From: Candidatus Fermentimicrarchaeum limneticum
Lineage (GTDB): Archaea > Micrarchaeota > Micrarchaeia > Burarchaeales > Fermentimicrarchaeaceae
NCBI GenBank assembly: GCA_013426015.1
Contig: CP058998.1
Coordinates: 496,001 to 560,000, forward strand
Direction of reading: 5' to 3'
DNA length: 64,000 nucleotides
Part shown: positions 1 to 8,468 of the stretch, one piece after another
Layout: every line of letters begins with the position of its first letter
Position numbering within the stretch: position 1 is the stretch's first letter
Program-made: the position numbers and the translations under genes
Notes under the pieces: model-generated
Told to the model about the DNA's origin: nothing
The model's database searches: none
What the model saw: the letters and a program-made list of their open reading frames with translations, nothing else

Positions 1-1
1 G

Positions 2-301
2 AAATATGTTGGAGGAGACAGTTTGTGGTCGTGTTTTTTCATCTCATTCATGGGGGCTTTCTCTTACTTCTCGTCTCTAACAGAAGTGCCGATTACACAG
101 ACGCTTGTTTCGCTTGGGATGGGGAGAGGAGCCGCGCTGAGTGAATTCCTAGCGGACCCTGCATTGAGCTTGCCCAGTGCAATGGCAGTTGCAAAAATAA
201 TAGGCTGGAAGAGAACTGCAGTATACCTGAGCTTGGTTGTGATATTCTCAACTTTCATAGGCTGGCTTATGGGTGCTGAGATGCTTGGCTGGGTTTATTG
301 A
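2..301 (+). CDS. C-terminal fragment of a DUF318/ArsP_1-type permease (5' end outside window)
   Basis: This is the last ~99 residues of a multi-spanning membrane permease. The frame stays open back to base 2, so the ATG at 23 is internal and the gene starts before the window. The tail contains PITQTLVSLGMGRG, then ALSLPSAMAVAKIIGWKRT, then a final hydrophobic helix ending in GAEMLGWVY. That is the C-terminal pattern I associate with the DUF318/UPF0718 (ArsP_1, PF03773) permease family, whose few characterised members export organoarsenicals. The substrate here cannot be inferred. The gene ends 27 bases before the decayed MscS fragment on the other strand. Confidence 0.7.
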   Translation, partial: KYVGGDSLWSCFFISFMGAFSYFSSLTEVPITQTLVSLGMGRGAALSEFLADPALSLPSAMAVAKIIGWKRTAVYLSLVVIFSTFIGWLMGAEMLGWVY

Positions 302-327
302 AAGGATTATTTTCCTAGGACCGAGCC

Positions 328-540
328 TCAAGCCTGCTTTTGCCTCAGGACAAGTCTCTCAGCCTCCCCCCTGAACCCACCCAACTCCATCCTCTCACCA
401 CGCTTTACGAAACCCGAACTCCTTATGGATACCCCAGACAGTATGTCCGGCATCATATCCTTGAGGCCAAATCCTATGAGGGCGAAGATGAAAATTTGCT
501 TGCATATGCCTGCAGCACGCTCTTGAATTTTTTCTTCCAA
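328..540 (-). pseudogene. Decayed MscS mechanosensitive channel fragment
   Basis: On the minus strand 70 codons read a piece of an MscS-family channel: FALIGFGLKDMMPDILSG, then IRSSGFVKRGERMELG. The intact MscS gene at 2057 has FLVLFFGIKDMIADIFAG and IRSSGFIKLGERVRID at the matching place, i.e. the end of the pore helix and the start of the beta domain. Upstream helices and the rest of the beta domain are missing: the match fades after the GERMELGG stretch and the frame stops at 328. A ~285-residue family reduced to 70 residues is best read as a relic paralogue. The overlapping plus-strand reading (340-555) is Pro-rich, has no recognisable domain, and is probably a shadow. Confidence 0.65.
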
Positions 541-625
541 CCATCCCCAAAATAATTGCTCGGCCTAAAATAGTTGTATCCGCAGTTGCCTACATGGAAG
601 GGAAGCATATTATTAATTGATAAAT

Positions 626-1999
626 TTATAAATAATTAAGCAGCTCGGACATGTCCTTTTTGTTTATGACAACTGTGGCGGCTTCCCTCACTTCTTGAGA
701 GGCGTTGAAAGCAACAGCCATTCCAACCGCCTTCATTGCATGGGCATCGCTCAAATCATCCCCAACAAGGATGCAGTTCCTGAGAGGAACGTTGAGAATT
801 TTGGAGAGGAATCTGACTCCTTCCAATTTGCATACCGAATAACCGCAGTTCTCCTCGCATGTGAAATTTGGCGTCTTAAGTCTCCCTGTTATTTCGTCGT
901 TGATTGTCTCAAGCTTGTTTGCCACAATGTAATCTGCACCTATCCTGCAGCCAACCACCTCACACACCTGTTCATAGCTGTTGCTCAGAATCGCTATTCT
1001 GTAACCCCTTCTCTTGAACTCGCTAACCACTCTCTTCACCCCCCTGTTGAGAGGAATGCCCGATGCAATCCTAACCAGCTCTGACTTCTTCATCCCCTTC
1101 AGCAGCCTTGCAATCTTTCTGCTCGCCTCGTCTTCGCATATTTTCCCTCTCTTAACCTCTCTGTTGATTTTTGAAATCTCCCTCCCCAACTTCTTGGTTT
1201 TTGCAAGCTCCGTTATGAATCTCCCATCCAGAAGAGTCCCATCCATATCAAATATCACCATTCTTGACTCTTCTCCATTACCCGCAGCATGTAGCCTACC
1301 AAAAGCACTTTTCAGCATATGACTGAAGTTCCTCAAGAACCACCACTTGCGCTTTACTCCGTGACGTATTATCACCTGCGCAACTTCTCTTGACATGGTC
1401 ACCAAATCGCCGGTCGACCTCATCTTGTGCTCCTTATACCCCAGGTTGACCTCCTGTATTCTTGCTTTGAGCAGGAAAGCATTGATGAGTATCCCAATGT
1501 CTATCCCCCACCCTTCCTCAAACTCCATCCTGAGAAAAAGCTCTCTATTGCCAGCTATCTCGCCACTCAACGGCTGCCTGAGCTGTAGCTCCGGGAAGAA
1601 TATCGCCAGCAAAGGTTTCGCAGTTATCTCCGTGACCCTTCCCGCCTTCCTCGCATAATATCCTTTCACAAAATCGGCTTCACCAACAAGTATAGGCTCA
1701 ATAAGCTTCTCTATAAAACCAGTTTTAAAATTCGTGATGTCAGCATCAGTGAACACCAGCACATCACCGCTGGAATTCACCACACCGTCCCACATCGCAA
1801 TGCCTTTCCCTGGGAATTTCTTCCTGCTCTGAGTTATAACTCTCGCACCGGCTTCCCGGGCTCTTTTGACAGTTTTGTCCCTCGAGCCTCCATCAACTAC
1901 CAGAACCTCGCTCACAAGCTCGCATTTTTTTGCCTCCCTGATTACCCTCCCTATGTTTTTCTCCTCGTTTAACGCGGGTATTACGATGCTCACCTTCAC
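626..1999 (-). CDS. Fused glucosyl-3-phosphoglycerate synthase-like GT / HAD phosphatase
   Basis: A 457-residue, two-domain protein. Residues 1-235 are a GT-A glycosyltransferase: N-terminal VSIVIPALNEEKNIG, GKG at 64-66, the metal-binding D-A-D at 85-87, and QPLSGEIAGNRELF around 142, a signature of the GpgS/MpgS (GT81) group that transfers glucose from NDP-glucose to 3-phosphoglycerate. Residues ~247-457 are a SerB-like HAD phosphatase: DMDGTLLDG at 251-259 (nucleophile D251), LSNS motif II and GDDLSDAHAM motif IV. Synthase plus phosphatase in one chain would make glucosylglycerate (or mannosylglycerate), a compatible solute, in two steps; the only comparable fusion I know is Dehalococcoides MgsD. 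The start is 57 bases from the divergent MscS gene. Donor sugar is inferred, not shown. Confidence 0.75.
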   Translation of the reverse strand: MKVSIVIPALNEEKNIGRVIREAKKCELVSEVLVVDGGSRDKTVKRAREAGARVITQSRKKFPGKGIAMWDGVVNSSGDVLVFTDADITNFKTGFIEKLIEPILVGEADFVKGYYARKAGRVTEITAKPLLAIFFPELQLRQPLSGEIAGNRELFLRMEFEEGWGIDIGILINAFLLKARIQEVNLGYKEHKMRSTGDLVTMSREVAQVIIRHGVKRKWWFLRNFSHMLKSAFGRLHAAGNGEESRMVIFDMDGTLLDGRFITELAKTKKLGREISKINREVKRGKICEDEASRKIARLLKGMKKSELVRIASGIPLNRGVKRVVSEFKRRGYRIAILSNSYEQVCEVVGCRIGADYIVANKLETINDEITGRLKTPNFTCEENCGYSVCKLEGVRFLSKILNVPLRNCILVGDDLSDAHAMKAVGMAVAFNASQEVREAATVVINKKDMSELLNYL

Positions 2000-2056
2000 A
2001 TGCTCACCAGTGGATACTTATTTATAAGGGGAGTATAAAATAGATTTGGTGGGTAT

Positions 2057-2920
2057 ATGACGGATGGAATCGCTATTAACATAAACAGCATCTTGGCGGG
2101 CATCATTGAATTTTCAATACTCTTTGGGAAAATAATACTGCTTGCCATTATCGGCTGGCTATTCGGAATTCTTGCTGAAAAGACTGTGAAGGAGATGCTG
2201 AAGCATGCAATAAGCCTGACAAGGAGAAAGGGGAGGAGTATAGAGTATTCAACTGTAGAAACGACTGTTGAGTTTAGTGTTGCTGAGATAATTGCTAGGT
2301 TGATAAAATACGCGATATACCTGGGCGTGATAATCGTCATATCCGATATTGCTAATATAACAATAATTCGGGATATGCTGCTCATAATATGGAACTACCT
2401 GCCCAACATCATTGCTGCGTTGCTGGTGCTTGTGCTTGGGGCAATGGTCGCCCAGCTGGCTGGCGGCATAGTGAAGCTCTCCGCCAAAACATCTGGCTTG
2501 GACGACCTTTTCAAGGAAGTGAGCAGCACCTTCCTGCCATCCTCGCTCATATCGCTGTTTTTCAAATATTTCATATACCTTGTTTCCATCACAATAGCAT
2601 TGACTCAGCTGGGGTTTCAGACGCTTCTGCTGTCAGCAATGGTGGGAATTTTCGCATCGGTTGTGACAATATTCGTATTCCTCGTCCTCTTCTTCGGAAT
2701 CAAGGATATGATAGCGGATATTTTCGCAGGAATTTTCATAAGAAGCTCCGGTTTTATCAAGCTTGGCGAGAGGGTGAGAATTGATGATGCGCAGGGAAGA
2801 GTCACAAAGGTGGGGTTGGTGACGACAACCATAAAGAACGGCAGGCGCACAGCAAAAGTGCAGAATTCGAAAGTTATAAAGGGAGTGAGAATAACGGGGA
2901 TGCTCAGTAGAGCAGCTTAA
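2057..2920 (+). CDS. mscS: MscS-family small-conductance mechanosensitive channel
   Basis: A 287-residue membrane protein. Hydrophobic helices lie near residues 15-40, 80-105, 110-135 and 165-215. The pore-lining helix and beta-domain entry read FFGIKDMIADIFAG and IRSSGFIKLGERVRID, followed by GRVTKVGLVTTTI, the conserved beta-sandwich of MscS proteins. The chain stops soon after the beta domain, so the alpha/beta C-terminal cage domain of E. coli MscS is short or absent. MscS channels open under membrane tension to release solutes on hypo-osmotic shock. The ATG follows a GGTGGGT ribosome binding site. The gene sits divergently beside the compatible-solute fusion gene, a functionally sensible pairing, and its last 17 bases overlap the convergent GT4 gene. 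Confidence 0.85.
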   Translation: MTDGIAININSILAGIIEFSILFGKIILLAIIGWLFGILAEKTVKEMLKHAISLTRRKGRSIEYSTVETTVEFSVAEIIARLIKYAIYLGVIIVISDIANITIIRDMLLIIWNYLPNIIAALLVLVLGAMVAQLAGGIVKLSAKTSGLDDLFKEVSSTFLPSSLISLFFKYFIYLVSITIALTQLGFQTLLLSAMVGIFASVVTIFVFLVLFFGIKDMIADIFAGIFIRSSGFIKLGERVRIDDAQGRVTKVGLVTTTIKNGRRTAKVQNSKVIKGVRITGMLSRAA

Positions 2921-4676
2921 CCACTTTCATATCAAGAAACTTTTTTATAAGCTTGCTGTTGTCTATTCTTCTCCCCCTTATGTTTTTCCTGTAGTTAGAA
3001 TTCCCTATCGCGATTGCATTGACAAGCCTTTTCGCCATTGCATTCAAGCTGTATTTCTCCTCAACCACACGTTTGTTGTAGTTTATTAGACCAATATTTT
3101 TCGACTTGATCAGCTTGGCTGTTTGCTTTATTTTAGGGTTGAGTCCAAGGAATTCTGAAAAAATCTTCTCATCATTCCTGATTTTTAGAAAGACTTCCTC
3201 CTGCATCTCCAAGCTCAGATCTGAAAAATCTATGCAGATTCTGTCTTTTTTCTTTAAGAATTTCTTCTTTCTCAGCTCTCTCTCAATTTTCTTCAGAGAG
3301 GATATTCCCAGCCCATACGCTTTCCGTAGATCATTTATTTTTTTGAAGTATTCTCTTACAATCCTCCTGGCACCTCCAGAAACCCATTTCACATCAATAG
3401 CAATTCTTGTGTAAAGATGATCGAGTCTCATCCCGTTGGCTTCAAAACTGTCACATACGTAGGGAATCTTCCGCCCAACAACAAGCTTGTTCGCAAGCAA
3501 TCCTTCCACGTACATGAACCCGAAGCCTTCGAGTACAGATGTTGTGATTATTGCATCGCTTATGTGGAGAAGGTCTACAAGATTGAAAGCTTCCACCCTC
3601 TCCCCTCTCCTCACTCTCGAGTAATCTTTTGAAATGAGCTCCTCCCCAACTCCTATAACAACTGGCAGAGAGTTCTCTTTGATGAATTCCTTGAGTTTCT
3701 TGCTGTAGAGAATATGGTTGGGTGAGTCAGCGTCCAGGGTTATCACCAGCCCGTACTGGTCACCGTTGATTCTGTTGAATACTTCCAGGAGAAGGATTGA
3801 TTCCAGATTGTTTTTTCTGAGCATTATCCTCAAGGGGCTGAGCAGAATCTTTCTGCTTCCATCGAATTCATACCCATTACTCTGCGCGTACTCCTCAATC
3901 CTCTCAACCAACTGTTTTTTGAATTTCTCTCGTTTAGTTATAGGAACTGAGGAGAAGAACTCGACGTTTACTGAGTTGGGAATTAGATAGACCCTTTTGG
4001 GAGAGATTCCTAGCTCAAGTACATTCTCATAATCACTTGAGTTTAGAACAAGATAGAAGACGTTTCTTTCGTTTGGATACATGATGAAGGAAGCGAACTC
4101 CTTATCCTCCCTCCCTGTGCAGTGCTGCAAAGCGTATAACCTGTCGGGCCTTGAATTCTCTGCAAAATCATGTATATGGTATAATATCCAAACCGGGTAT
4201 TTCCTCTCGCAGCTCTCCTGCGTGAACAGTTTCACCGCTGCGCTCGCAACAGCGTTCTTGCCCAGCGAGAAATTGTGGATGTGGAGGACCAGTGGATTAG
4301 AGGGGGAATACTTCTCCACTTGCAGCACCTGAAGAAGCTTATCCTTAAGTCTGTTCGCTTGCTCCAGGAATATCTCCCTATTCGGAAAAATCCTGTCGCT
4401 GTACCCCAGTTCCGGAAAGTCGATATAGGAAATGCCAATGTTCTTCCCCCCAGAGTCTTTCAGATGCCTGCGTGTATCCAGGTGGTCGGCCCCCAAACCC
4501 GCAATTATGCCAATGTTCAGCGAGTCGAAGTTTCCATATGCCGCCAGCGCCTCAACAGAGTTCTCTATAACAGTTCTCACGCCACCCTTCTTCAGGTGGT
4601 AGTGCATCTCAATCAGGTTAACTTCACGAAGTTTCCTTTCAAAAGTTGATGACAGCAGCTTATCTTCTACTTTCAT
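2904..4676 (-). CDS. GT-B glycosyltransferase, GT4-like
   Basis: A 590-residue GT-B enzyme. The N-terminal half has the acceptor-domain features of GT4 enzymes (HYHLKKGGVRTVIENSVEAL near 25, LHIHNFSLGKNA near 131), VLNSSDYENVLELGI near 210 and the PNSVNVEFF hinge near 235. The C-terminal half has the E-x7-E donor motif (E383 in VLEGFGF to E391). It starts inside the stop of the upstream GT gene (ATGA overlap at 4673-4676), so the two are translationally coupled. Near a GpgS-type gene, a GT4 enzyme could extend glucosylglycerate (in Petrotoga a mannosylglucosylglycerate pathway is known), but the acceptor cannot be read from sequence. About 130 extra C-terminal residues, Lys/Arg-rich, are unassigned. 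Confidence 0.7.
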   Translation of the reverse strand: MKVEDKLLSSTFERKLREVNLIEMHYHLKKGGVRTVIENSVEALAAYGNFDSLNIGIIAGLGADHLDTRRHLKDSGGKNIGISYIDFPELGYSDRIFPNREIFLEQANRLKDKLLQVLQVEKYSPSNPLVLHIHNFSLGKNAVASAAVKLFTQESCERKYPVWILYHIHDFAENSRPDRLYALQHCTGREDKEFASFIMYPNERNVFYLVLNSSDYENVLELGISPKRVYLIPNSVNVEFFSSVPITKREKFKKQLVERIEEYAQSNGYEFDGSRKILLSPLRIMLRKNNLESILLLEVFNRINGDQYGLVITLDADSPNHILYSKKLKEFIKENSLPVVIGVGEELISKDYSRVRRGERVEAFNLVDLLHISDAIITTSVLEGFGFMYVEGLLANKLVVGRKIPYVCDSFEANGMRLDHLYTRIAIDVKWVSGGARRIVREYFKKINDLRKAYGLGISSLKKIERELRKKKFLKKKDRICIDFSDLSLEMQEEVFLKIRNDEKIFSEFLGLNPKIKQTAKLIKSKNIGLINYNKRVVEEKYSLNAMAKRLVNAIAIGNSNYRKNIRGRRIDNSKLIKKFLDMKVVKLLY

Positions 4677-5827
4677 CGCATCACTGGTTCGAGTTTTTCT
4701 ATCAATCTTTCCCGCTTCCCAAAGAATATTCTGGCCTGCTCGAGGATTTGCTGCTCGGCTTCAAGGCTGCTCATGCTTTCAGTTTCTTTTACGAACGAGT
4801 AATTCCTCGCGCTCCAGAGTGGTATGAGCGCGTTCATCCAATCCCCTTCTCCTGTGGAATGCGCGATAAAATCAAAAACGATATCGCACCACAGCTCCGC
4901 ATCTACCTCCGGCTCTTCCATACCGTGTATCAGGGAGAAGGTTCTCGCATCAAGGATGCTCTTCCACCTGCCAGCCATCTCCCGCCTTCCTTTCAGAAAG
5001 TCCTCCCTCATTCTTTCCACATCAACTTCAAAAGCCTGCGGCTCGACATCCCCTCTGGAGCCAACCATCTCCACCTCCCCGACTTCTTTCAGTTTGAACC
5101 ATTCTCCCTTGCTGCTGGCAATTATCCCAAAAAACGTTTTGACTACCTGGCTGAACATTGGCTTGAGGTCTGTTGGGTTCCGGGGGTCGTGTATTTTCTC
5201 GCCAAGGAAAACCTGCTTTACCTTGAAATTTCCCAATACTGCGTTGGAGGTCATGAAAATGTCAATTCCGAATCTTGCGATATCGTTTTCCCACGAGGTT
5301 CTCCCAAGCCAGAACTCCACCATTGCCCTGTTGAATGCAAAATCCCCCCCTATGGGCTGCCGTATGTTTCTGCACAGCACTCCGTATATGAGGGGGAAGC
5401 AGATGTTATTCGTTATTGTCCCATCATACTTATACCGGAAGTAGTTGGGGACTGTGAAGTCCGCGCCCACCTCTATTGGTTTTATCATGAGCCTCACCCA
5501 CTCCGGCGTTATGCTCCGTAGATCGCTGTCGAAAACTGCGATGAACTCCGAATTTTTTTCTATGCTCAGTTCGAATATCTCCTTGAGGGCGGACCCCTTG
5601 CCGGATATGGGGTTTTTGTAATGGACGAACAGCTTCTCGGTTTTGGTTTCCGTCCCCTCAAACACCTCCATAGTCCCATCGTTGCTCCTGGCATCGGAGT
5701 CAACTATCAGCGCCCTGCGATTGGGAAAATGCTTCCTGAGCCCGGCGTCAATCTGTTTAACCACGAAGGAGATCGTTTTTGAGTTGTTGTAGGTGGGGAT
5801 TCCAACAACAATGTCGAATTTGTCCAT
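4673..5827 (-). CDS. GT-A glycosyltransferase resembling mannosylglycerate synthase (GT78/GT81-like)
   Basis: A 384-residue GT2-fold enzyme. FDIVVGIPTYNNSKT opens the nucleotide-binding fold, GKG precedes a D-S-D metal motif (~100-102), and IRQPIGGDFAFNRAMVEF matches the QP-(L/I)-(S/G)-G-(E/D) signature of GpgS/MpgS-type and Rhodothermus mannosylglycerate synthase enzymes. The C-terminal ~100 residues, including NALIPLWSARNYSFV, resemble the helical tail of the GT78 synthase from memory. I chose the ATG at 5827 over the upstream ATG at 5848 because a TATA-like TTAAATA lies about 25 bases ahead of it, as for a leaderless start, and no ribosome binding site is seen. First gene of a two-gene operon with the GT4 enzyme. 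Substrates are inferred. Confidence 0.65.
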   Translation of the reverse strand: MDKFDIVVGIPTYNNSKTISFVVKQIDAGLRKHFPNRRALIVDSDARSNDGTMEVFEGTETKTEKLFVHYKNPISGKGSALKEIFELSIEKNSEFIAVFDSDLRSITPEWVRLMIKPIEVGADFTVPNYFRYKYDGTITNNICFPLIYGVLCRNIRQPIGGDFAFNRAMVEFWLGRTSWENDIARFGIDIFMTSNAVLGNFKVKQVFLGEKIHDPRNPTDLKPMFSQVVKTFFGIIASSKGEWFKLKEVGEVEMVGSRGDVEPQAFEVDVERMREDFLKGRREMAGRWKSILDARTFSLIHGMEEPEVDAELWCDIVFDFIAHSTGEGDWMNALIPLWSARNYSFVKETESMSSLEAEQQILEQARIFFGKRERLIEKLEPVMR

Positions 5828-5912
5828 GATAATTTCACGTAATAACATTATTTAATGTTTTTATTGGCTTGAGCACATTGAGAACTGGTTTTTTATTCGG
5901 GTTAGTACTCAC

Positions 5913-6851
5913 CTATTTCATTTGAATCTGCAGGCCGAACTCTACGAGCAGGAAGATGAGATAGACCATCAGAAAGACCATTCCCTCCTTCTGGTTCAGC
6001 TTCTTTCTAGTTTCAATGAAGTACCAGAAGAGAATGTTGGTTATTATCAGGAATATCACCAGGCTTGAAACAACCGTTATGTTGAATGTCGTTTGCGAGA
6101 GCAGGCCAGTAACTCCTAAAACAAGAGTGAGATTCGTCATACAGCTTCCTATCGCATCGCCAAGCGCAAGCTTTATGTTGCCCTTTCTTACAGCAGCCGT
6201 ATCTATAGCAAGCTCAGGTAGTGACGTACCCAGTGCAATTATCGTTGCTCCGATGAAAGATTTACTCAGAGAAAACACATCTGCAATTCTGACTGCGGAA
6301 TCAACTGTGAACCTTGCGCTTACCAGCACCCCTACAATCCCTGCAACGAAGTAGAGGAACGCCTGCAACGCATTCTTTTTGGAAACTTCCTCGCTTATGC
6401 CAAGGTTTACATCCTTCTTGAAAAGGTAGTAGGTATAACCCGCGAATACTGAAAGCAGTATAAGCCCTTCCACCCATCCGAATTCAGTTCTGAGCAGGAG
6501 TATCAGCGGGATCATTGAGGTTATGAAAAGCAGGCGGATGAGCTCCAGCATTTCGTCCTTCTTTATTCGTATCGTTCGAATCATCGCGCACGCGCCGATG
6601 ACAATCAGGATGTTCGCTATGTTTGAACCTATCACGTTGCCGATTGAGATTGAGCTCTGGCCACCGGATGCGGATACCAACGCAACGGCAAGTTCCGGCA
6701 GAGAAGTTGAGACCGAAAGAAGCACGAAGCCGATTGTCATTTCGCCGATTCCGAAAAATTTTGCAAGTTTTAATACGTTGTCAACCACTAGATGAGCGCA
6801 TTTTGCTAGGACCAATACCGACGCGAAAAGTATAATTGAGTCTGTAATCAA
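5913..6851 (-). CDS. Cation/Ca2+ exchanger (CaCA family)
   Basis: A 312-residue, about ten-helix membrane protein with the two inverted alpha repeats of Na+/Ca2+ exchangers. Alpha-1 reads SVSTSLPELAVALVSA followed by GNVIGSNIANIL; alpha-2 reads ALGTSLPELAIDTAA followed by GDAIGSCMTNLTLVLG. The acidic residues in both SLPEL motifs are the known Ca2+-coordinating positions. The length is usual for prokaryotic members such as YrbG or Mj NCX. It would expel Ca2+ using a Na+ or H+ gradient and complements the Ca2+-type P-ATPase at 16628. It is monocistronic, between two glycosyltransferase genes and a broken DUF389 gene. Confidence 0.88.
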   Translation of the reverse strand: MITDSIILFASVLVLAKCAHLVVDNVLKLAKFFGIGEMTIGFVLLSVSTSLPELAVALVSASGGQSSISIGNVIGSNIANILIVIGACAMIRTIRIKKDEMLELIRLLFITSMIPLILLLRTEFGWVEGLILLSVFAGYTYYLFKKDVNLGISEEVSKKNALQAFLYFVAGIVGVLVSARFTVDSAVRIADVFSLSKSFIGATIIALGTSLPELAIDTAAVRKGNIKLALGDAIGSCMTNLTLVLGVTGLLSQTTFNITVVSSLVIFLIITNILFWYFIETRKKLNQKEGMVFLMVYLIFLLVEFGLQIQMK

Positions 6852-6937
6852 GCCTTACACCTATTTATTCATTTCATTCTATTTCAATCCTTAATTCGAA
6901 AGTTAATTTTATATAAGTATGCGCAACAATAGCATTG

Positions 6938-7143
6938 ATGCAAGTAAGAGATTTTGTGAAACGGGTCGATCCGGAGGATAGGGAAAAAGTCTATGATATG
7001 CTTAGTCTGGGTTCGCACCCAAACTTCGATTTCTTTCTGATGGTCCTGCTTCATCAATAATCGCAACTTTTGGCTTGATAACAAACAGCACAGCTGGTAT
7101 AGTGGGAGCAATGCTTGAGGCCATTGTTCTCTCTTCTGGCTAG
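6938..7143 (+). pseudogene. Frameshifted, truncated DUF389 membrane protein
   Basis: Starting at the ATG at 6938, 40 codons read a start like MQVRDFVKRVDPEDREKVYD, then NFDFFLMVLL and stop at TAA. Shifting frame near 7053-7057 continues immediately as SSIIATFGLITNSTAGIVGAML and ends at TAG 7141-7143. The composite matches the first helices of the DUF389 (TIGR00341) membrane family, where a VLLS-x-IIAT-x-GL-x-x-NS-x-A-x-x-IGAML block is typical. Restoring a single base repairs the frame, but the protein still ends after two helices of a ~300-residue family, so the gene is also truncated. A TATA box (TTTATATA, about 6908-6915) sits the correct distance ahead of the ATG, so the promoter survives. 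The 3' end touches the convergent flavin reductase gene. Confidence 0.7.
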
Positions 7144-7649
7144 AACTGCTGTGGTATGACCAGCCTGATTATGCTCTCCCTTATCTTCTCATTCTTCAAA
7201 TTGCCGTTCTCGTCAAAATCATCATCAACCGAAAAAACAGGCCTTGGGTTGCTGAGGATGTTGAAGTAGTTCGTCAATGCGACAAGATGTCCTCTCACCT
7301 GCTGGTGGGTGCCTGGGTTGTTGGATTTTACTATGAACCCCGCAACTCTGCCCTCAAGAGCCTTGTAGTTTACAAACTCAAACAGGTTCTTTATGCCGGA
7401 GCTGAGCAGGGCATCGTATACCGGCGAGCCGATAATGAAAACATCTGCGTTCTCCATCATCTTTACCGTATTCATCGTTTCATCGCTATATTTTTCCTCA
7501 AATCCTCTGAAGGGATCAATGTCTTTTTTTCCCAGATCTATGTATTCGACATCTCCATACTTTCCTTTCGCATATTCAAAGGCAATGTCCGTGAGCTTCC
7601 TCGTAAGCGAGTCCTTCCTCCTGCTGCCGCAGATTATTAGGATCTTCAT
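7140..7649 (-). CDS. NADPH-dependent FMN reductase-like flavoprotein
   Basis: A ~169-residue flavodoxin-fold protein. KILIICGSRRKDSLTRKL is the N-terminal FMN phosphate-binding loop of the NADPH-dependent FMN reductase family (PF03358), and FIIGSPVYDALLSSGIKNLFEF is the second flavin loop with its catalytic-site GSPVY. Such enzymes reduce free flavins, quinones or azo compounds. I start at the ATG at 7649: GAGGTGA sits nine bases ahead, whereas the upstream GTG at 7658 lies inside that ribosome binding site. It follows superoxide dismutase within a few bases, so both probably belong to one oxidative-stress operon driven by the promoter at 8292. Confidence 0.78.
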   Translation of the reverse strand: MKILIICGSRRKDSLTRKLTDIAFEYAKGKYGDVEYIDLGKKDIDPFRGFEEKYSDETMNTVKMMENADVFIIGSPVYDALLSSGIKNLFEFVNYKALEGRVAGFIVKSNNPGTHQQVRGHLVALTNYFNILSNPRPVFSVDDDFDENGNLKNEKIRESIIRLVIPQQF

Positions 7650-7654
7650 AAAAG

Positions 7655-8257
7655 TCACCTCTCCATCCTCCTGCTCACTTCATCCCAGTTCACTATGTTC
7701 CAGAAAGCCTCGATGAACTTTGCCCTGTCGTTTTTGTAGTCAATGTAGTAGGCATGCTCAAACACGTCAAGCACCATGAGGATTTTGAATGCCGGGTATA
7801 CCTCCATGTTGTGCTTCTCTATCTGCATTATCAGCGGCCTCTGAATCTGCTCTGAGAAGCTCAGCGCTGCCCAGCCGGAACCTTCCACGCTTGCTGCAGC
7901 CTGCGAGAACTCCTTCTTGAAGCGCTCAAAGCTCCCGAACTCCTTGTTTATCGAATCAGCCAGTGCTCCGCCAAACTTTCCTCCCTTTCCCGCAGGCGCG
8001 AGGTTGCCCCAGAAAAGCGAGTGAAGCACATGCCCGCCTATGTTGAATGAGAGCTCCTTGAGGGTTGACTTCACGTCAATGTCAGCGCCCTCCTTTCTCG
8101 CCTTATCGAGCTTCTTGAATATTGCATTCGCCCCGTTGACATATGCCTGGTGGTGCTTCTGGTGGTGTATCCTCAGCTGTTCCTCGGAGATGTACGGGAC
8201 CATGTCCTTGTAATCATAGTTCAGTTTCGGTAGAGAGTACAGTTTAGGATTCTCCAT
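7655..8257 (-). CDS. sodA: Superoxide dismutase, Fe/Mn type
   Basis: A 200-residue Fe/Mn superoxide dismutase, normal length. Metal ligands are all present: H31 ([12 protein letters not shown]), H79 ([11 protein letters not shown]), D164 and H168 ([11 protein letters not shown]). SGWAALSF and the C-terminal EAFWNIVNW are also standard. It dismutates superoxide to peroxide and oxygen in the cytoplasm. A GAGGTGA ribosome binding site precedes the ATG and a TTTAAATA box lies about 35 bases upstream. The downstream flavin reductase starts at its stop codon. Metal choice (Fe, Mn or either) cannot be decided. It implies exposure to oxygen. Confidence 0.95.
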   Translation of the reverse strand: MENPKLYSLPKLNYDYKDMVPYISEEQLRIHHQKHHQAYVNGANAIFKKLDKARKEGADIDVKSTLKELSFNIGGHVLHSLFWGNLAPAGKGGKFGGALADSINKEFGSFERFKKEFSQAAASVEGSGWAALSFSEQIQRPLIMQIEKHNMEVYPAFKILMVLDVFEHAYYIDYKNDRAKFIEAFWNIVNWDEVSRRMER

Positions 8258-8291
8258 AACTTCACCTCTGGCATATGATTGTTCTAAGTTT

Positions 8292-8299
8292 TATTTAAA
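8292..8299 (-). promoter_or_regulatory. TATA box for the sod operon
   Basis: TTTAAATA on the minus strand, with transcription expected near 8266-8270, just ahead of the GAGGTGA ribosome binding site of the sod gene. An archaeal BoxA by sequence and spacing. Confidence 0.55.
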
Positions 8300-8372
8300 C
8301 CTTCATATTAAAGCAGTAAACCTGTTATAGCGCAGTATAGTTACTTGGTATTTTTAATGATTATTAATAACG

Positions 8373-8395
8373 TGAAAAAATGGTAAATTTTTTCA
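8373..8395. repeat. Inverted repeat with 9-base arms between sod and tfb
   Basis: Arms TGAAAAAAT (8373-8381) and ATTTTTTCA (8387-8395) separated by five bases. It sits midway between two divergent promoters in the only gene-free stretch of this part (8258-8610). It could be an operator or just AT-rich symmetry. The rest of the stretch holds the two promoters and no convincing gene. Confidence 0.4.
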
Positions 8396-8468
8396 TTTAT
8401 CATATAAGGGGTTGGGGGGATAAAATGGAAGCTTTGCGGCCGAAAATTCCCCTCGGAACCGAAAAGTA

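Noticed and set aside
340-555. 71-codon plus-strand ORF
   Set aside because: Overlaps the MscS relic on the other strand, which has family-specific motifs; the plus reading has none.
4646-5521. 291-codon plus-strand ORF opposite the GT78-like gene
   Set aside because: Shadow; the minus strand has conserved glycosyltransferase motifs and the ATGA coupling.
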